Positions 1 through 7,237 of a stretch of 54,910 nt of DNA are shown in pieces. Position 1 is the stretch's first letter, and each line of letters begins with the position of its first letter. This stretch comes from an uncultured Oscillospiraceae bacterium (lineage in GTDB: Bacteria > Bacillota > Clostridia > Oscillospirales > Oscillospiraceae). The notes beneath the pieces are model-generated. The model was not told where the DNA came from, searched no databases, and was given only the letters and a program-made list of their open reading frames with translations. A program made the position numbers and the translations under genes. The stretch lies in contig CAAFPE010000082.1 in assembly GCA_900764755.1 (NCBI GenBank), forward strand, positions 1 through 54,910. Reading direction: 5' to 3'.

Positions 1-2
1 CC

Positions 3-35
3 CCTGCGGGCCGCCCAGACTGTGAGGCCCGCAGG
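3..35 (-). terminator. Hairpin after the TauE/SafE pair
   Basis: A perfect 10-bp inverted repeat (CCTGCGGGCC, 13-nt loop, GGCCCGCAGG) lies just past the stop codon of the last minus-strand gene. The window ends before a U-tract could be seen, so its role as a terminator is inferred. Confidence 0.55.
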
Positions 36-40
36 CTATT

Positions 41-424
41 TTATACAGAGGGCTCCTGTCCGCCCCGCTCCTTTCCAAACAACTCCATCCCCCCAATGAC
101 GATCAAAAAGCCCCCGAAGCACCGGCGCAGCAGCTCTACCTCCATCACCGTTGCCGCCCAGGCGGCCGCACCCGCCGTCAGCAGGCCAGCCAGGATGGCA
201 GGCATCAGGACGGGCCGGACCACAGAGCCGTTCCTCCAGTGGGCAGGCAGGGCCATGGCGGCAGAGGGGAGAAAGTACAGCAGGTTGATCCCTTGGGCCA
301 AACGCTGATCCAGGCCGGCAAAGGCGGTCATATACACCAGAAGAAGCGTCCCGCCGCCCACTCCGAAGCCGGACAGCACCCCGGCGGCCCCACCCGCCAG
401 CAGGGGAAGCAGCCACTCCCTCAC
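41..424 (-). CDS. TauE/SafE (TSUP) half-transporter, second half
   Basis: A 127-residue hydrophobic protein resembling one repeat of the TauE/SafE anion exporter family, with a glycine-rich GFGVGGG segment after the first membrane span and a second glycine-rich turn near the C terminus. The family is normally about 250 residues with two such repeats. Here only one repeat is encoded, and the other is the gene immediately upstream. The start is a GTG that overlaps the upstream TGA stop (GTGA), so translation is probably coupled. An ATG-initiated longer reading would run back through the upstream gene and is rejected. Likely function is export of sulfite, sulfonate or another organic anion as a heterodimer; the substrate is not determinable. 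Confidence 0.75.
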   Translation of the reverse strand: MREWLLPLLAGGAAGVLSGFGVGGGTLLLVYMTAFAGLDQRLAQGINLLYFLPSAAMALPAHWRNGSVVRPVLMPAILAGLLTAGAAAWAATVMEVELLRRCFGGFLIVIGGMELFGKERGGQEPSV

Positions 425-777
425 AGCAGGCACCTCGCTCCCCCATACAGCAGCAGGAGTCCAAAGGCCCGCCGGAGCCACACCACCCGCACCCCCTGGA
501 ACCACCTGCCCCCCAGCCAGCCGCCCACCGTTCCGCCGATCAGATAGGGAAGGGCCGCCGTCAGATCCAGACCGCCTTGGAACAGATAAACCGCCACAGA
601 CAGGATGCACAGGGGCAGGATGACCGCCAGAGAGGTAGAAAATGCCTGCCGCTGCTCCAGCCCGCAGAAGCGGGTGAGCAGGGGGACCAGCACCGATCCG
701 CCGCCGCCGCCAAACAGTCCGTTAGCCGCTCCGGCCGCCGCCCCGGAGACGGCAGAGCGCCAGGTATCCTTTTTCAT
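421..777 (-). CDS. TauE/SafE (TSUP) half-transporter, first half
   Basis: A 118-residue membrane protein starting MKKDTW, preceded by an AAGGGAAGGAG ribosome binding site. It carries the family glycine-rich loop (GLFGGGGGS) near the N terminus and about four membrane spans, so it corresponds to the N-terminal half of a normal TauE/SafE protein. It overlaps the second half-gene by four bases. An open frame continues upstream through the tRNA-Leu, but that extension has no ribosome binding site and is not coding. Two separate half-length products from a coupled pair suggest an obligate heterodimer rather than a broken gene, because each half has its own good start and stop. Confidence 0.78.
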   Translation of the reverse strand: MKKDTWRSAVSGAAAGAANGLFGGGGGSVLVPLLTRFCGLEQRQAFSTSLAVILPLCILSVAVYLFQGGLDLTAALPYLIGGTVGGWLGGRWFQGVRVVWLRRAFGLLLLYGGARCLL

Positions 778-888
778 GCCAGACACACTCCTTCCCTTAC
801 AGTGTGCCAGTTCCACTCCCCCTTTATGCGTATTCTCTCCCGGGCGGATGGGCAAAACAGAAAGTGACAGGATCCCGCAAAAAAAGGC

Positions 889-920
889 TTGACACCTGCC
901 CTGGGATATGGTAATATAAT
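889..920 (+). promoter_or_regulatory. Promoter of tRNA-Leu
   Basis: A consensus TTGACA -35 at 889-894 is followed by TAATAT (912-917, 17-bp spacer). An overlapping TATAAT (915-920) would need a 20-bp spacer. The tRNA starts 40 bases downstream. Confidence 0.7.
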
Positions 921-959
921 GCCTGCACTGAGCAAGATAAGCGCTCAGCTTCCCCATTC

Positions 960-1046
960 GCGCGAGTGGTGGAATTGGTAGACTCGCTGGCTTCAGGTGC
1001 CAGTGCTCGCAAGGGCGTGCGGGTTCGACTCCCGCCTCGCGCACCA
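960..1046 (+). tRNA. tRNA-Leu(CAG)
   Basis: An 87-nt cloverleaf with a 7-bp acceptor stem (GCGCGAG/CTCGCGC), a long variable arm as expected for a class II tRNA, the T-arm sequence GGTTCGACTCC and an encoded CCA end. The anticodon loop is TTCAGGT with anticodon CAG at 994-996, which reads CUG leucine codons. That codon is heavily used in the G+C-rich genes of this window. Confidence 0.96.
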
Positions 1047-1084
1047 AAAAGAAAGACATGACCGATGGTCATGTCTTTCTTTTT
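1046..1084 (+). terminator. Terminator of tRNA-Leu
   Basis: An 18-bp stem (positions 1046-1063 with 1067-1084) with a 3-nt loop, ending in a run of T. The 5' arm overlaps the last base of the CCA end. Confidence 0.85.
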
Positions 1085-1450
1085 GGTTTCGCTCCCGTTG
1101 GCCGCTCCACCCCTCGGTATTTCAAATGCTCGGGGCAAGTGAATTGCTCCTCCGCCAAGGCTTCCGCCGCAGACGAAAACGCTTGTACGGCGCAAACGCA
1201 CCGCCGGCCAGATGGCCGGTAGGTGCGTTGGCTGGAAGTCGTGCGAACTTGAGAATATCGATTTTAACCATCCTTTGGGGCTCGTCGCAAGCGACATATC
1301 GCCTGCGACGAGTTTTTTCATTTCATTGCAAAGCTCAATTCTGCTGCTCCTCGCTAGCAAACCGAACCCGTTATCGCTGGGCTTCGGTTTGGATCCGCCG
1401 CTTCGCGGCATTTTTGATGGCGAGAAACCATCAATTTTGACGGTACTTTC
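1085..1450 (+). other. Hairpin-rich non-coding stretch after the tRNA
   Basis: No convincing gene is present. The stretch contains a strong compound hairpin at 1195-1229 (AACGCACC and CCGGCC arms closed by an AGAT loop), a terminator-like hairpin at 1281-1318 whose outer arms are CTCGTCGCA/TGCGACGAG followed by six T, and an imperfect AACCGAA/TTCGGTT pair near 1360-1394. It could encode an untranslated RNA ending at 1318 or be a remnant of an inserted element; neither is proven. Confidence 0.4.
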
Positions 1451-1492
1451 CACAAAAAACAGCCACACCAACTGGTGCGGCTGTTTTTGTGG
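1451..1492 (-). terminator. Bidirectional terminator downstream of the nuclease gene
   Basis: A long inverted repeat with CACAAAAA/TTTTTGTG outer arms and ACAGCC.CACCA/TGGTG.GGCTGT inner arms. It has T-runs on both strands and ends the minus-strand nuclease operon. Confidence 0.85.
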
Positions 1493-1540
1493 ATCCCGAA
1501 AGAAATGAAACTGCTCAGGCGAACTGAATGCCATACAGTT

Positions 1541-2407
1541 TTACGGTTTGCAGATGCCGCAGGGCGCATAGCCCTGGTCCAGCAGCTCCTGCCGGCCCCC
1601 GGAAAACTCCTGCCAGTTGGCCGGACTCATATCCGCCGCACCGGAACAGCCGGGCAGATGGAACTTTTTAGACTTGGTATTCAGGATGTAGGTCTCTGCG
1701 GTCCCGGACCTGTCCTCCCCAGCCGGCTCCGAGGCCAAGCGGCTCTCCCCGGTGGCATAGTCAATGGAGATCCCCGGCTGGTTGTTATAGCAGTAGACGT
1801 GGAAGTACACACCCTCCCCACGGTCCTCCACGGAGAAGGCCTCCATCTCCACCCCACGGGCCACCAGCTCATCCCCCTGAAACACCGGAGTCACCCGGTA
1901 GAGGACATGGTTCTCCGTCTCCTTTACATAGTCGGCCACCAGGTTCTCAAAGGGGAGCATCCCCTCCACATTGAGATAGCGGGTGCCGGTGATCAGGTTC
2001 TCCTCGTTGGCGTTCTCCCCAGTGAGCTGGAAGCCCAGCAGGTGGCAGCGGTTATAGAGATACTTTCCGTCCACATTGTCATACTTGGCGGTCCTCCAGC
2101 CGGAGGGCTTCACCTGCCCGATGGAGCCCCGCTCCTCAGTGGGCATGGTCTCCAGACCCACACAGGCATAGGCCGGCCCGCACCGGCCCAGGCCGTCCAG
2201 AGGGCTGTACTCCTCAAAGGGCTCCGCCGACCACTCCTCCTCTGGAAAACCGGGCCGGTTGTCCTCCAGCACCACATAGGGCTCGCCGGAAAATTCCGGG
2301 ATGTCCCCCAGATCGAAGGACGGGGCGGGAGCGGCCGTCCCACAGGCGGACAGCAGCAGGCACAGCAGCAGAAGCAGGGACAGTGCAGCTTGCTTGGTTC
2401 GTTTCAT
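1541..2407 (-). CDS. Secreted DNA/RNA non-specific endonuclease, lipoprotein
   Basis: 288 residues. A signal peptide ends in a lipobox (LLSAC, Cys22), so the protein is expected to be lipid-anchored outside the cell. The core resembles the EndA/DNA-entry nuclease branch of the beta-beta-alpha-Me nucleases: the catalytic motif, usually DRGH, reads NRCH at 119-122, keeping the general-base histidine, and is followed by the metal-ligand region around ENLITGT (136-142). A C-terminal segment with HLPGC and a final CGIC (283-286) resembles the small cysteine-bearing domain often attached to such nucleases. The start is the ATG preceded by AAAGGAG. It overlaps the upstream stop in ATGA. Likely roles are nutrient scavenging from extracellular nucleic acid or DNA uptake. 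Confidence 0.85.
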   Translation of the reverse strand: MKRTKQAALSLLLLLCLLLSACGTAAPAPSFDLGDIPEFSGEPYVVLEDNRPGFPEEEWSAEPFEEYSPLDGLGRCGPAYACVGLETMPTEERGSIGQVKPSGWRTAKYDNVDGKYLYNRCHLLGFQLTGENANEENLITGTRYLNVEGMLPFENLVADYVKETENHVLYRVTPVFQGDELVARGVEMEAFSVEDRGEGVYFHVYCYNNQPGISIDYATGESRLASEPAGEDRSGTAETYILNTKSKKFHLPGCSGAADMSPANWQEFSGGRQELLDQGYAPCGICKP

Positions 2408-2814
2408 TTGATGTAGATCTCCTTTGTTATCATGTCGTGGGAGCGGCCGGGGAACTCTGTCCGTCCCTCCAGCCGCCAGCCCTTTGGCGGCAGGTCCAGC
2501 CTCCGGTCCGCGGGATAGTGCCGCCCCCAGCGGTACAGGACCAGCTGCTCCGCCCGCTCCAGGGCCGCTTCCGGGTCCTGGAGTTCCAGCAGGCAAAGCC
2601 CATCCCCCTCTGCCGCCCGGGCGGCGGGGTCCCGGTCCACCTGGATGGCGGCAGCCTCCGGCTCTGTGAACTGCCGCCGGGAGTAGCCGTCCATCCACAG
2701 CGTCCCACCGGCGGCCATGGTCAGCAGGTCCTCCCGGACCCTCCGATCCTGGCTCTGCCGCCGTCCGTTAAAGGACAGCCCTCCCCGGTCGTCCACGCAC
2801 AGGATCAGCGTCAT
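2404..2814 (-). CDS. Conserved small protein of unknown function
   Basis: 136 residues, starting MTLILCVDDRGG after a GAGGAGGGAGGAAG ribosome binding site. The N-terminal CVDDRGG and RRQSQDR motifs and the C-terminal FPGRSHDMITKEIY segment are recalled as conserved in a small clostridial family that databases sometimes label ribonuclease Z, although it has none of the HxHxDH metal motif of true RNase Z. That label should not be transferred. The gene ends inside the start codon of the secreted nuclease (ATGA overlap), so the two are co-translated. The protein has no signal peptide or membrane span and is probably cytoplasmic. Function is unknown. Confidence 0.75.
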   Translation of the reverse strand: MTLILCVDDRGGLSFNGRRQSQDRRVREDLLTMAAGGTLWMDGYSRRQFTEPEAAAIQVDRDPAARAAEGDGLCLLELQDPEAALERAEQLVLYRWGRHYPADRRLDLPPKGWRLEGRTEFPGRSHDMITKEIYIK

Positions 2815-2853
2815 CTTCCTCCCTCCTCTGGTACAGATGTTTGATTCTCTCCC

Positions 2854-2882
2854 AGTATACCATCTCCTGCCCACCTTGGCAA
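2854..2882 (-). promoter_or_regulatory. Promoter of the small protein-nuclease operon
   Basis: TTGCCA (2882-2877) and TATACT (2859-2854) with a 17-bp spacer, 40 bases upstream of the ATG at 2814. Confidence 0.65.
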
Positions 2883-2905
2883 GTCTCTTCTCCACCGGGC
2901 GCCGG

Positions 2906-2934
2906 TTGACTTCTCCCAGATTTTCCGATAGAAT
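2906..2934 (+). promoter_or_regulatory. Promoter of the SLOG gene
   Basis: TTGACT (2906-2911) and TAGAAT (2929-2934) with a 17-bp spacer, divergent from the nuclease-operon promoter. Confidence 0.6.
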
Positions 2935-2992
2935 AGCTACCGTCAAACGGGGGAGATCCCGATGCTTGTCACTGCGAGAGGAGGCGGGAGCC

Positions 2993-3496
2993 TTGGAGCA
3001 AACTGAGACCTGCTGCTTTACCGGCCACCGGCCGGACAAGCTGCCCTGGGGGATCCGGGAAAACGACCCCCGCTGTGCGGACCTGAAGGTCCGCCTGGCC
3101 GCCGCCCTGGAGGCGGAGTACGACGCGGGTTCCCGCCATTTCATCTGCGGCATGGCCCGGGGCGCCGACCTGTACTTTGCCGAGGCCGTGCTTGATCTGC
3201 GGGAGCGCCGCTCCGGCGTCACCCTTGAGGCCGCCCGCCCCTGTGAGAGCCAGGCCAGACGCTGGCCCCAGGAGGAACAGCGGCGGTATCAGCACATTTT
3301 GGAGCGGTGCGACTATGAAACCCTGGTCCAGCACCAGTATGACCGCTGGTGCATGATGCGGCGCAACCGCTATATGGTGGACCGCTCCGCCCGGCTGCTG
3401 GCGGTGTATGACGGGGTACCCAAGGGAGGCACCGCCCAGACCCTGGCCTACGCCTTACGAAAGGGGCTTGCGGTCACCATCCTGCCCCCGGTATAA
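2993..3496 (+). CDS. SLOG-family (DUF1273/YpsA-like) protein
   Basis: 167 residues. The start is taken as TTG at 2993, with GAGGAGGCGGGAG just upstream; no ATG in frame gives a sensible N terminus. The N-terminal CCFTGHRPDKLPWG is the signature of the DUF1273/YpsA branch of the SLOG nucleotide-binding superfamily. A glycine-rich GMARGADLYFAEAVL segment follows (about 58-72), then a GGTAQTLAYA segment near the C terminus. SLOG proteins bind nucleotides or nucleotide-derived ligands; the role of this branch is not settled. The stop codon overlaps the queH ribosome binding site, so the two genes probably share a transcript. Confidence 0.85.
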   Translation: MEQTETCCFTGHRPDKLPWGIRENDPRCADLKVRLAAALEAEYDAGSRHFICGMARGADLYFAEAVLDLRERRSGVTLEAARPCESQARRWPQEEQRRYQHILERCDYETLVQHQYDRWCMMRRNRYMVDRSARLLAVYDGVPKGGTAQTLAYALRKGLAVTILPPV

Positions 3497-3509
3497 GGAG
3501 AGCTTTTCC

Positions 3510-4082
3510 ATGAATACATTGATGCATATTTGCTGCGCCCCCTGCGCCAACCGGCCCATCGCCACCCTCCGGGAGGAGGGGATCGGGGTCACCGGCTTCT
3601 GGTTCAACCCCAACATCCACCCCTACACCGAGTACCAGGCCCGGAAGCACACCCTGGAGGAGTACGCCAAGGAAATCGCCATGAAGCTGGTCATCGGCGG
3701 CACCTATGACCTGCGCAGCTTCATCACCCATGTGGCAGGCAACATCGACGGGCGGTGTGCCTACTGCTATCAGGTGCGGATGGAGGAGACCGCCCGCTAT
3801 GCCGCCGAGCACGGCTTTGACAGCTTCACCACCTCCCTGCTCATCTCCCCCTATCAAAACCATGAGGCCATCCGGGCCACCGCCCAGGCCATGGGGGAGC
3901 GCTACGGCGTGGAATTTCTTGACCGGGATTTCCGTCCCCTGTTCCAGGCGGGACAGGAATTCGCCCAGGAGCACGGTTTCTATATGCAAAAGTACTGCGG
4001 CTGCATCTTCAGCGAGGAGGACCGCTATCTGGCCGCCAAACGGAAAAAGGCCGCCCGGCGGGCGGCTCAGGCCGGAGGCTGA
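3510..4082 (+). CDS. queH: Epoxyqueuosine reductase QueH
   Basis: 190 residues, typical for QueH (formerly DUF208), which reduces epoxyqueuosine to queuosine in tRNA and replaces the cobalamin-dependent QueG in many anaerobes. Visible family features are the adjacent cysteines in HICCAPCA (8-9, 12), a CAYCYQ motif near residue 84, and a YCGC motif near 170, together forming the iron-sulfur and metal site. The start ATG has AAGGAG nine bases upstream, which overlaps the stop of the preceding gene. A terminator follows. Confidence 0.93.
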   Translation: MNTLMHICCAPCANRPIATLREEGIGVTGFWFNPNIHPYTEYQARKHTLEEYAKEIAMKLVIGGTYDLRSFITHVAGNIDGRCAYCYQVRMEETARYAAEHGFDSFTTSLLISPYQNHEAIRATAQAMGERYGVEFLDRDFRPLFQAGQEFAQEHGFYMQKYCGCIFSEEDRYLAAKRKKAARRAAQAGG

Positions 4083-4127
4083 TCCCACGCCCGGCGCTTT
4101 TGTGACCTTCCCTCGTCCCCCAAAACG

Positions 4128-4168
4128 AAAACGCGGGGCTGTTCACTCTGAACAGGCCCGCGTTTTTT
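4128..4168. terminator. Bidirectional terminator between queH and birA
   Basis: An inverted repeat (ACGCGGG plus CTGTTC arms, 5-nt loop) with A- and T-runs on either side, serving the converging queH and birA genes. Confidence 0.88.
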
Positions 4169-4180
4169 CTTCCTCAGTGT

Positions 4181-5173
4181 CTATACATAGCCGTACATCC
4201 CCCGGACAGACACCTCGCCGGCGGACAGGGCGGCCCGTCGGCCGTCCGGATACTCCACCACCAGCCGGAACTGGTCATCGATCTCCAGGGCAAAGGCCTC
4301 CTCACGGGAGACGGGGGTGATCAGCTGCACCTGGTTGCCCGGGGTCAGGCAGTCCGCCCGGTACCGGGCCAGATACTTCGCTTTGTTGTCCGGAAATCCG
4401 GCGTACATCCGGTCCAGCGCCCGGATGATCTCCACCGCCAGGTCCGCCCGGCGCACCGGACGGCCCAGTTCCTGTGCCAGCGAGACGGCGATGGGGCGCA
4501 CCTCCGGAAGGAAGTCCTCCGGCCGCTGGTTCACATTCACGCCGATGCCGGTGATGAGGTAGTCCAGGGCATTGCTCTCACTCTCCAGGCCCAGCTCTGT
4601 GAGGATGCCGCACAGCTTCCGCCCCCCCAGCACGATGTCGTTGGTCCACTTGATCCTGGGCCGCACGCCACAGGCCGCCTGGATGCCGTCGCACACCGCC
4701 ACCGCCACCCAGGCAGTGAAGTCCACCACCTCCTGGGGCGGGAGGGAGGGCCGCAGCAGGGCGGAGAGGTACAGCCCCGTGCCCCGGGGTGACTGGAAGG
4801 AGCGGCCCAGCCGCCCCCGGCCGCCGGTCTGCTCCTCGCTGAGGATGACCAGCCCGTCTGGGGCTCCGGCCATGGCCTGGCGCTTGGCCTCCGTATTGGT
4901 GGAGTCAATAACGTCCAGGCACATCAGCCGGCTGCCCACATGACAGCCCGCCAGCGGCCCGGCCAGTTCCCCCTCCCGGACCCGGTCCGGGGCCCGCTCC
5001 AGCCGATAGCCCCGCTTGGGGGCGGACTGGATCTCATACCCCTCCTGCCGCAGGGCCTCGATGGCCTTCCACACCGCAGCCCGGCTGATACCCAGCACCC
5101 GGCTCATAGCCTCTCCCGACACATAGGAATCCCCCTGCTCCAGCAGGAGGGACAGCACCTTTTCCCGGCTCAT
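4181..5173 (-). CDS. birA: Bifunctional biotin-protein ligase / biotin repressor BirA
   Basis: 330 residues. An N-terminal winged helix (about 1-60) is followed by a biotinyl-5'-AMP ligase core with GGRGRLGR at 117-124 (the ATP/biotin loop), KWTNDI, a GxKLCGIL strand and a C-terminal SH3-like domain. It charges biotin onto carboxylase or decarboxylase carrier proteins and, in its adenylate-bound form, represses biotin genes. The presence of the DNA-binding domain matters because two BirA-like operators lie on the bioB promoter at 39.3 kb in this window. The start ATG has a GGGAGGCGGAG site upstream. Confidence 0.95.
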   Translation of the reverse strand: MSREKVLSLLLEQGDSYVSGEAMSRVLGISRAAVWKAIEALRQEGYEIQSAPKRGYRLERAPDRVREGELAGPLAGCHVGSRLMCLDVIDSTNTEAKRQAMAGAPDGLVILSEEQTGGRGRLGRSFQSPRGTGLYLSALLRPSLPPQEVVDFTAWVAVAVCDGIQAACGVRPRIKWTNDIVLGGRKLCGILTELGLESESNALDYLITGIGVNVNQRPEDFLPEVRPIAVSLAQELGRPVRRADLAVEIIRALDRMYAGFPDNKAKYLARYRADCLTPGNQVQLITPVSREEAFALEIDDQFRLVVEYPDGRRAALSAGEVSVRGMYGYV

Positions 5174-5205
5174 TCCGCTCCGCCTCCCTGTCCCTGTTTT
5201 TCTCC

Positions 5206-5234
5206 ATTATAATGCATACTGAACAAAGCCACAA
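5206..5234 (-). promoter_or_regulatory. Promoter of birA
   Basis: TTGTGG (5234-5229) and a perfect TATAAT (5211-5206) separated by 17 bp. No BirA-type operator is evident over it. Confidence 0.6.
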
Positions 5235-5365
5235 GCATCATAAACAATGTCTGAACTCCTAAAAAAAGCCCCTTTGAGCCGTTTTGATGGATTTGTGCAG
5301 TTGATTCAGCAGACATCATTATAAGAAAAACTTTCCCTCCCGTCAACCGGAGTGCCGTCCCACCT

Positions 5366-5394
5366 TTGCTTTTCCGCTGGTGGTGCGCTATAAT
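5366..5394 (+). promoter_or_regulatory. Promoter of the acyltransferase gene
   Basis: TTGCTT (5366-5371), 17-bp spacer, TATAAT (5389-5394). The same TTGC-type -35 with a perfect -10 recurs before the SLH and MATE genes. Confidence 0.65.
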
Positions 5395-5427
5395 GGGGGC
5401 ACAAGCTTCCAAAAGGAGGAACCGTTC

Positions 5428-6474
5428 ATGGACCGTCCCCTGACTTCCCCCTCCGGCCCGCCCCAACGGATGGCCGAGCTGGACCTGCTCCGCTGCCTGG
5501 CCATCCTGATGGTGGTCACCCTCCACACCGCCGCCCCCCTGCTCTCCAACCCGGCCCTGGTTGGGACGCCCGCCTGGTATTTCTGCCTGCTGCTGGACCC
5601 CTTCAGCCGCACCGGCGTTCCCCTCTTTTTTATGCTCAGCGGCTTCCTGCTCCTGCGGGACCCCCGCACCCTTCAGGTGGCTCCCTTCTACCGCCGCCGC
5701 ATCCCCCGCCTGGCGGTCCCCCTGGTCCTGTGGAACCTGATCTATGCCCTGGCGGATGCATGGAGTGCCCGCCGCCCCTTCTCTCCTCCGGAGTATCTGG
5801 AGGGCCTGCTGGACCGGGGCTGCTACTACCACATCTGGTTCATCTATCTGCTGCTGGGGCTCTATCTGCTCGCCCCCTTCCTGAAACGGATCGTGGACCA
5901 CGCCAGCGGGCGTGAGGTGCTGGTCCTAATCGGGATCATCCTGCTGCCCACCACTCTGCTCCCCCTGCTGGAGGGGCTCTCCCCCATTCCAGTCCGCCCC
6001 ATCCCCGCCATGCTGGAGGGCCTGACGGGATACTTCCTGCTGGGCTGGCTGCTGGGGAGCCAGCCTCCCCGCCCCTCCCTGCGCCCCCTGATCTATCTGG
6101 GCGGCGTCCTGGGCTGGGTCTGGGACGTGTGGGCCAACTGGGCCTCCGCCTCTCCAGCCGGGGTCCCCCTCCCCTCCGCCAGCGGCTACCGCCTGAGCCA
6201 CTACCTGTGCGCCGCCGCACTGTTCGTCTGGCTCCGGGCCCGCTATGAGCGCCGCCCGGTCCCCGCCGCCCCCCTCTGGGCCCGGCTCTCCCCCCTGGTG
6301 TTCGGCGTCTACTGGGTCCATCCCCTGATCCTGACCTGGACGTCCCGGCTGACCGGGGCAAACTGGACACCGGGACAGTGCCTGCTGTTTCAGTTCCCTG
6401 CCACCCTGCTGCTCTCCCTGCCGGCTGCCTGGCTCCTGTCCCGGACCCCGGTGCTGCGGCGGGTCCTGATGTAG
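5428..6474 (+). CDS. Membrane acyltransferase, acyltransferase-3 family
   Basis: 348 residues, starting MDRPLTS after AAAAGGAGGAA. The N-terminal AELDLLRCLAILMVVTLHTA contains the conserved arginine and catalytic-type histidine of the acyltransferase-3 family, in the first of about ten membrane spans. Members transfer acetyl, succinyl or fatty acyl groups to surface polysaccharide, peptidoglycan or antibiotics. The gene is monocistronic, with its own promoter and terminator and no glycan genes adjacent, so the acceptor cannot be named. Confidence 0.85.
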   Translation: MDRPLTSPSGPPQRMAELDLLRCLAILMVVTLHTAAPLLSNPALVGTPAWYFCLLLDPFSRTGVPLFFMLSGFLLLRDPRTLQVAPFYRRRIPRLAVPLVLWNLIYALADAWSARRPFSPPEYLEGLLDRGCYYHIWFIYLLLGLYLLAPFLKRIVDHASGREVLVLIGIILLPTTLLPLLEGLSPIPVRPIPAMLEGLTGYFLLGWLLGSQPPRPSLRPLIYLGGVLGWVWDVWANWASASPAGVPLPSASGYRLSHYLCAAALFVWLRARYERRPVPAAPLWARLSPLVFGVYWVHPLILTWTSRLTGANWTPGQCLLFQFPATLLLSLPAAWLLSRTPVLRRVLM

Positions 6475-6508
6475 TTCCACTCCCAGCTTTCCGATCCGGA
6501 TACCAAAA

Positions 6509-6542
6509 GCAGAGCGGCTCCCCCCGGGGAGCCGCTCTGTTG
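6509..6542. terminator. Bidirectional terminator
   Basis: A 13-bp perfect stem (AGAGCGGCTCCCC/GGGGAGCCGCTCT) with a two-base loop between the converging acyltransferase and XRE genes. A short T-run follows on the minus strand. Confidence 0.75.
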
Positions 6543-6567
6543 CGCGCGTCGAAACGTCTTTTTACCG

Positions 6568-6762
6568 TCACTGGGGCGGGAAGAACAGCCCGTCCACCGT
6601 CGTCTCCAGCTCCCGGGCCAGGCGGAAGGCCAGGGAGAGGGTTGGGTCATACTTATTATTTTCGATGGCATTGATGGTCTGACGGGAGACGCCGCAGCGC
6701 CTGGCCAGGTCCTCCTGGGAGATGCCCCGCTCCTTCCGCAGGGCCCGGATCTGATTTTCCAC
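6568..6762 (-). CDS. Small XRE-family HTH regulator
   Basis: 64 residues beginning with GTG (ENQIRALRKERGISQEDLA). It is nearly all helix-turn-helix, including the recognition segment VSRQTINAIENNKYDPTLSLA that is typical of the YgzD/YozG-like group. The GTG start has GGAGGG upstream, inside the end of the preceding gene. It is paired with a small multi-span membrane protein, the usual arrangement for this group, and probably controls its own operon. Confidence 0.85.
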   Translation of the reverse strand: MENQIRALRKERGISQEDLARRCGVSRQTINAIENNKYDPTLSLAFRLARELETTVDGLFFPPQ

Positions 6763-6769
6763 GGCCCGC

Positions 6770-7075
6770 TCACCCTCCGTATTTGTGCTTGAACCACCCC
6801 AGGAAGATGGCATACATCACCGCCGCCGCTGTCAGACGCACAAATGGAGACAGCGGCGCCCCATCAGACAGCCCGGCCGTCGTCTCTATCATCTCAATCA
6901 GGGTCGCGCCCACCATGGCGGTGAAGGCCCACAGACTGGCCCGACCTACGATGAGCTGCCGCCGCTCATCCTCCAGCTCCGACCGGAGCAGTGAGAGAAA
7001 CATCCAGACGATCAGCGCCGCCGAAAATAGCAGAATACCCAGAAACAGGGAAATGATCCATATATCCTTGTCCAT
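6770..7075 (-). CDS. Small membrane protein partnered with the XRE regulator
   Basis: 101 residues, starting MDKDIWIIS after GGAGGAGATCATC. About three hydrophobic spans are visible: residues 6-28, a pair from about 47 to 62, and about 78-95 before a short basic tail. No enzymatic motif is seen. Such proteins commonly sit directly upstream of a 60-70 residue XRE regulator, as here, with only seven bases between the genes. Function is unknown; a membrane-linked partner of the regulator is a guess. Confidence 0.7.
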   Translation of the reverse strand: MDKDIWIISLFLGILLFSAALIVWMFLSLLRSELEDERRQLIVGRASLWAFTAMVGATLIEMIETTAGLSDGAPLSPFVRLTAAAVMYAIFLGWFKHKYGG

Positions 7076-7124
7076 GATGATCTCCTCCTCATCCACTGAA
7101 ATGTCAAATCTTTTTTACAGTTTT

Positions 7125-7153
7125 AAGATAGCACATCCCCTCCAATATGTCAA
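7125..7153 (-). promoter_or_regulatory. Promoter of the membrane protein-XRE pair
   Basis: TTGACA (7153-7148) and TATCTT (7130-7125) with a 17-bp spacer. The spacer contains GGAGGGGATGTGC, closely resembling the spacer of the nhaC promoter at 27.06 kb. Confidence 0.65.
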
Positions 7154-7169
7154 GTACTTTCTGCACTTT

Positions 7170-7207
7170 TAAAGAAAAACTGCTCCCTGCCGAAGCAGAG
7201 AGCAGTT
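7170..7207 (-). terminator. Terminator of the mnmG-MBL operon
   Basis: A 13-bp stem (AACTGCTC.CTGC/GCAG.GAGCAGTT) with a CGAA loop. On the minus strand it is followed by TTTTTCTTT. Confidence 0.85.
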
Positions 7208-7237
7208 CAGCTTGTCGAAAAAGCCTTTTCCACCGCC

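Noticed and set aside
824..1534. Long minus-strand frame through the tRNA-Leu and the following stretch
   Set aside because: It reads the complement of a tRNA as protein (the familiar GGSRTRTPL artefact) and crosses two terminators.
2404..2814. Ribonuclease Z
   Set aside because: Similar proteins carry that label, but there is no HxHxDH metal-binding motif and the length is far too short.
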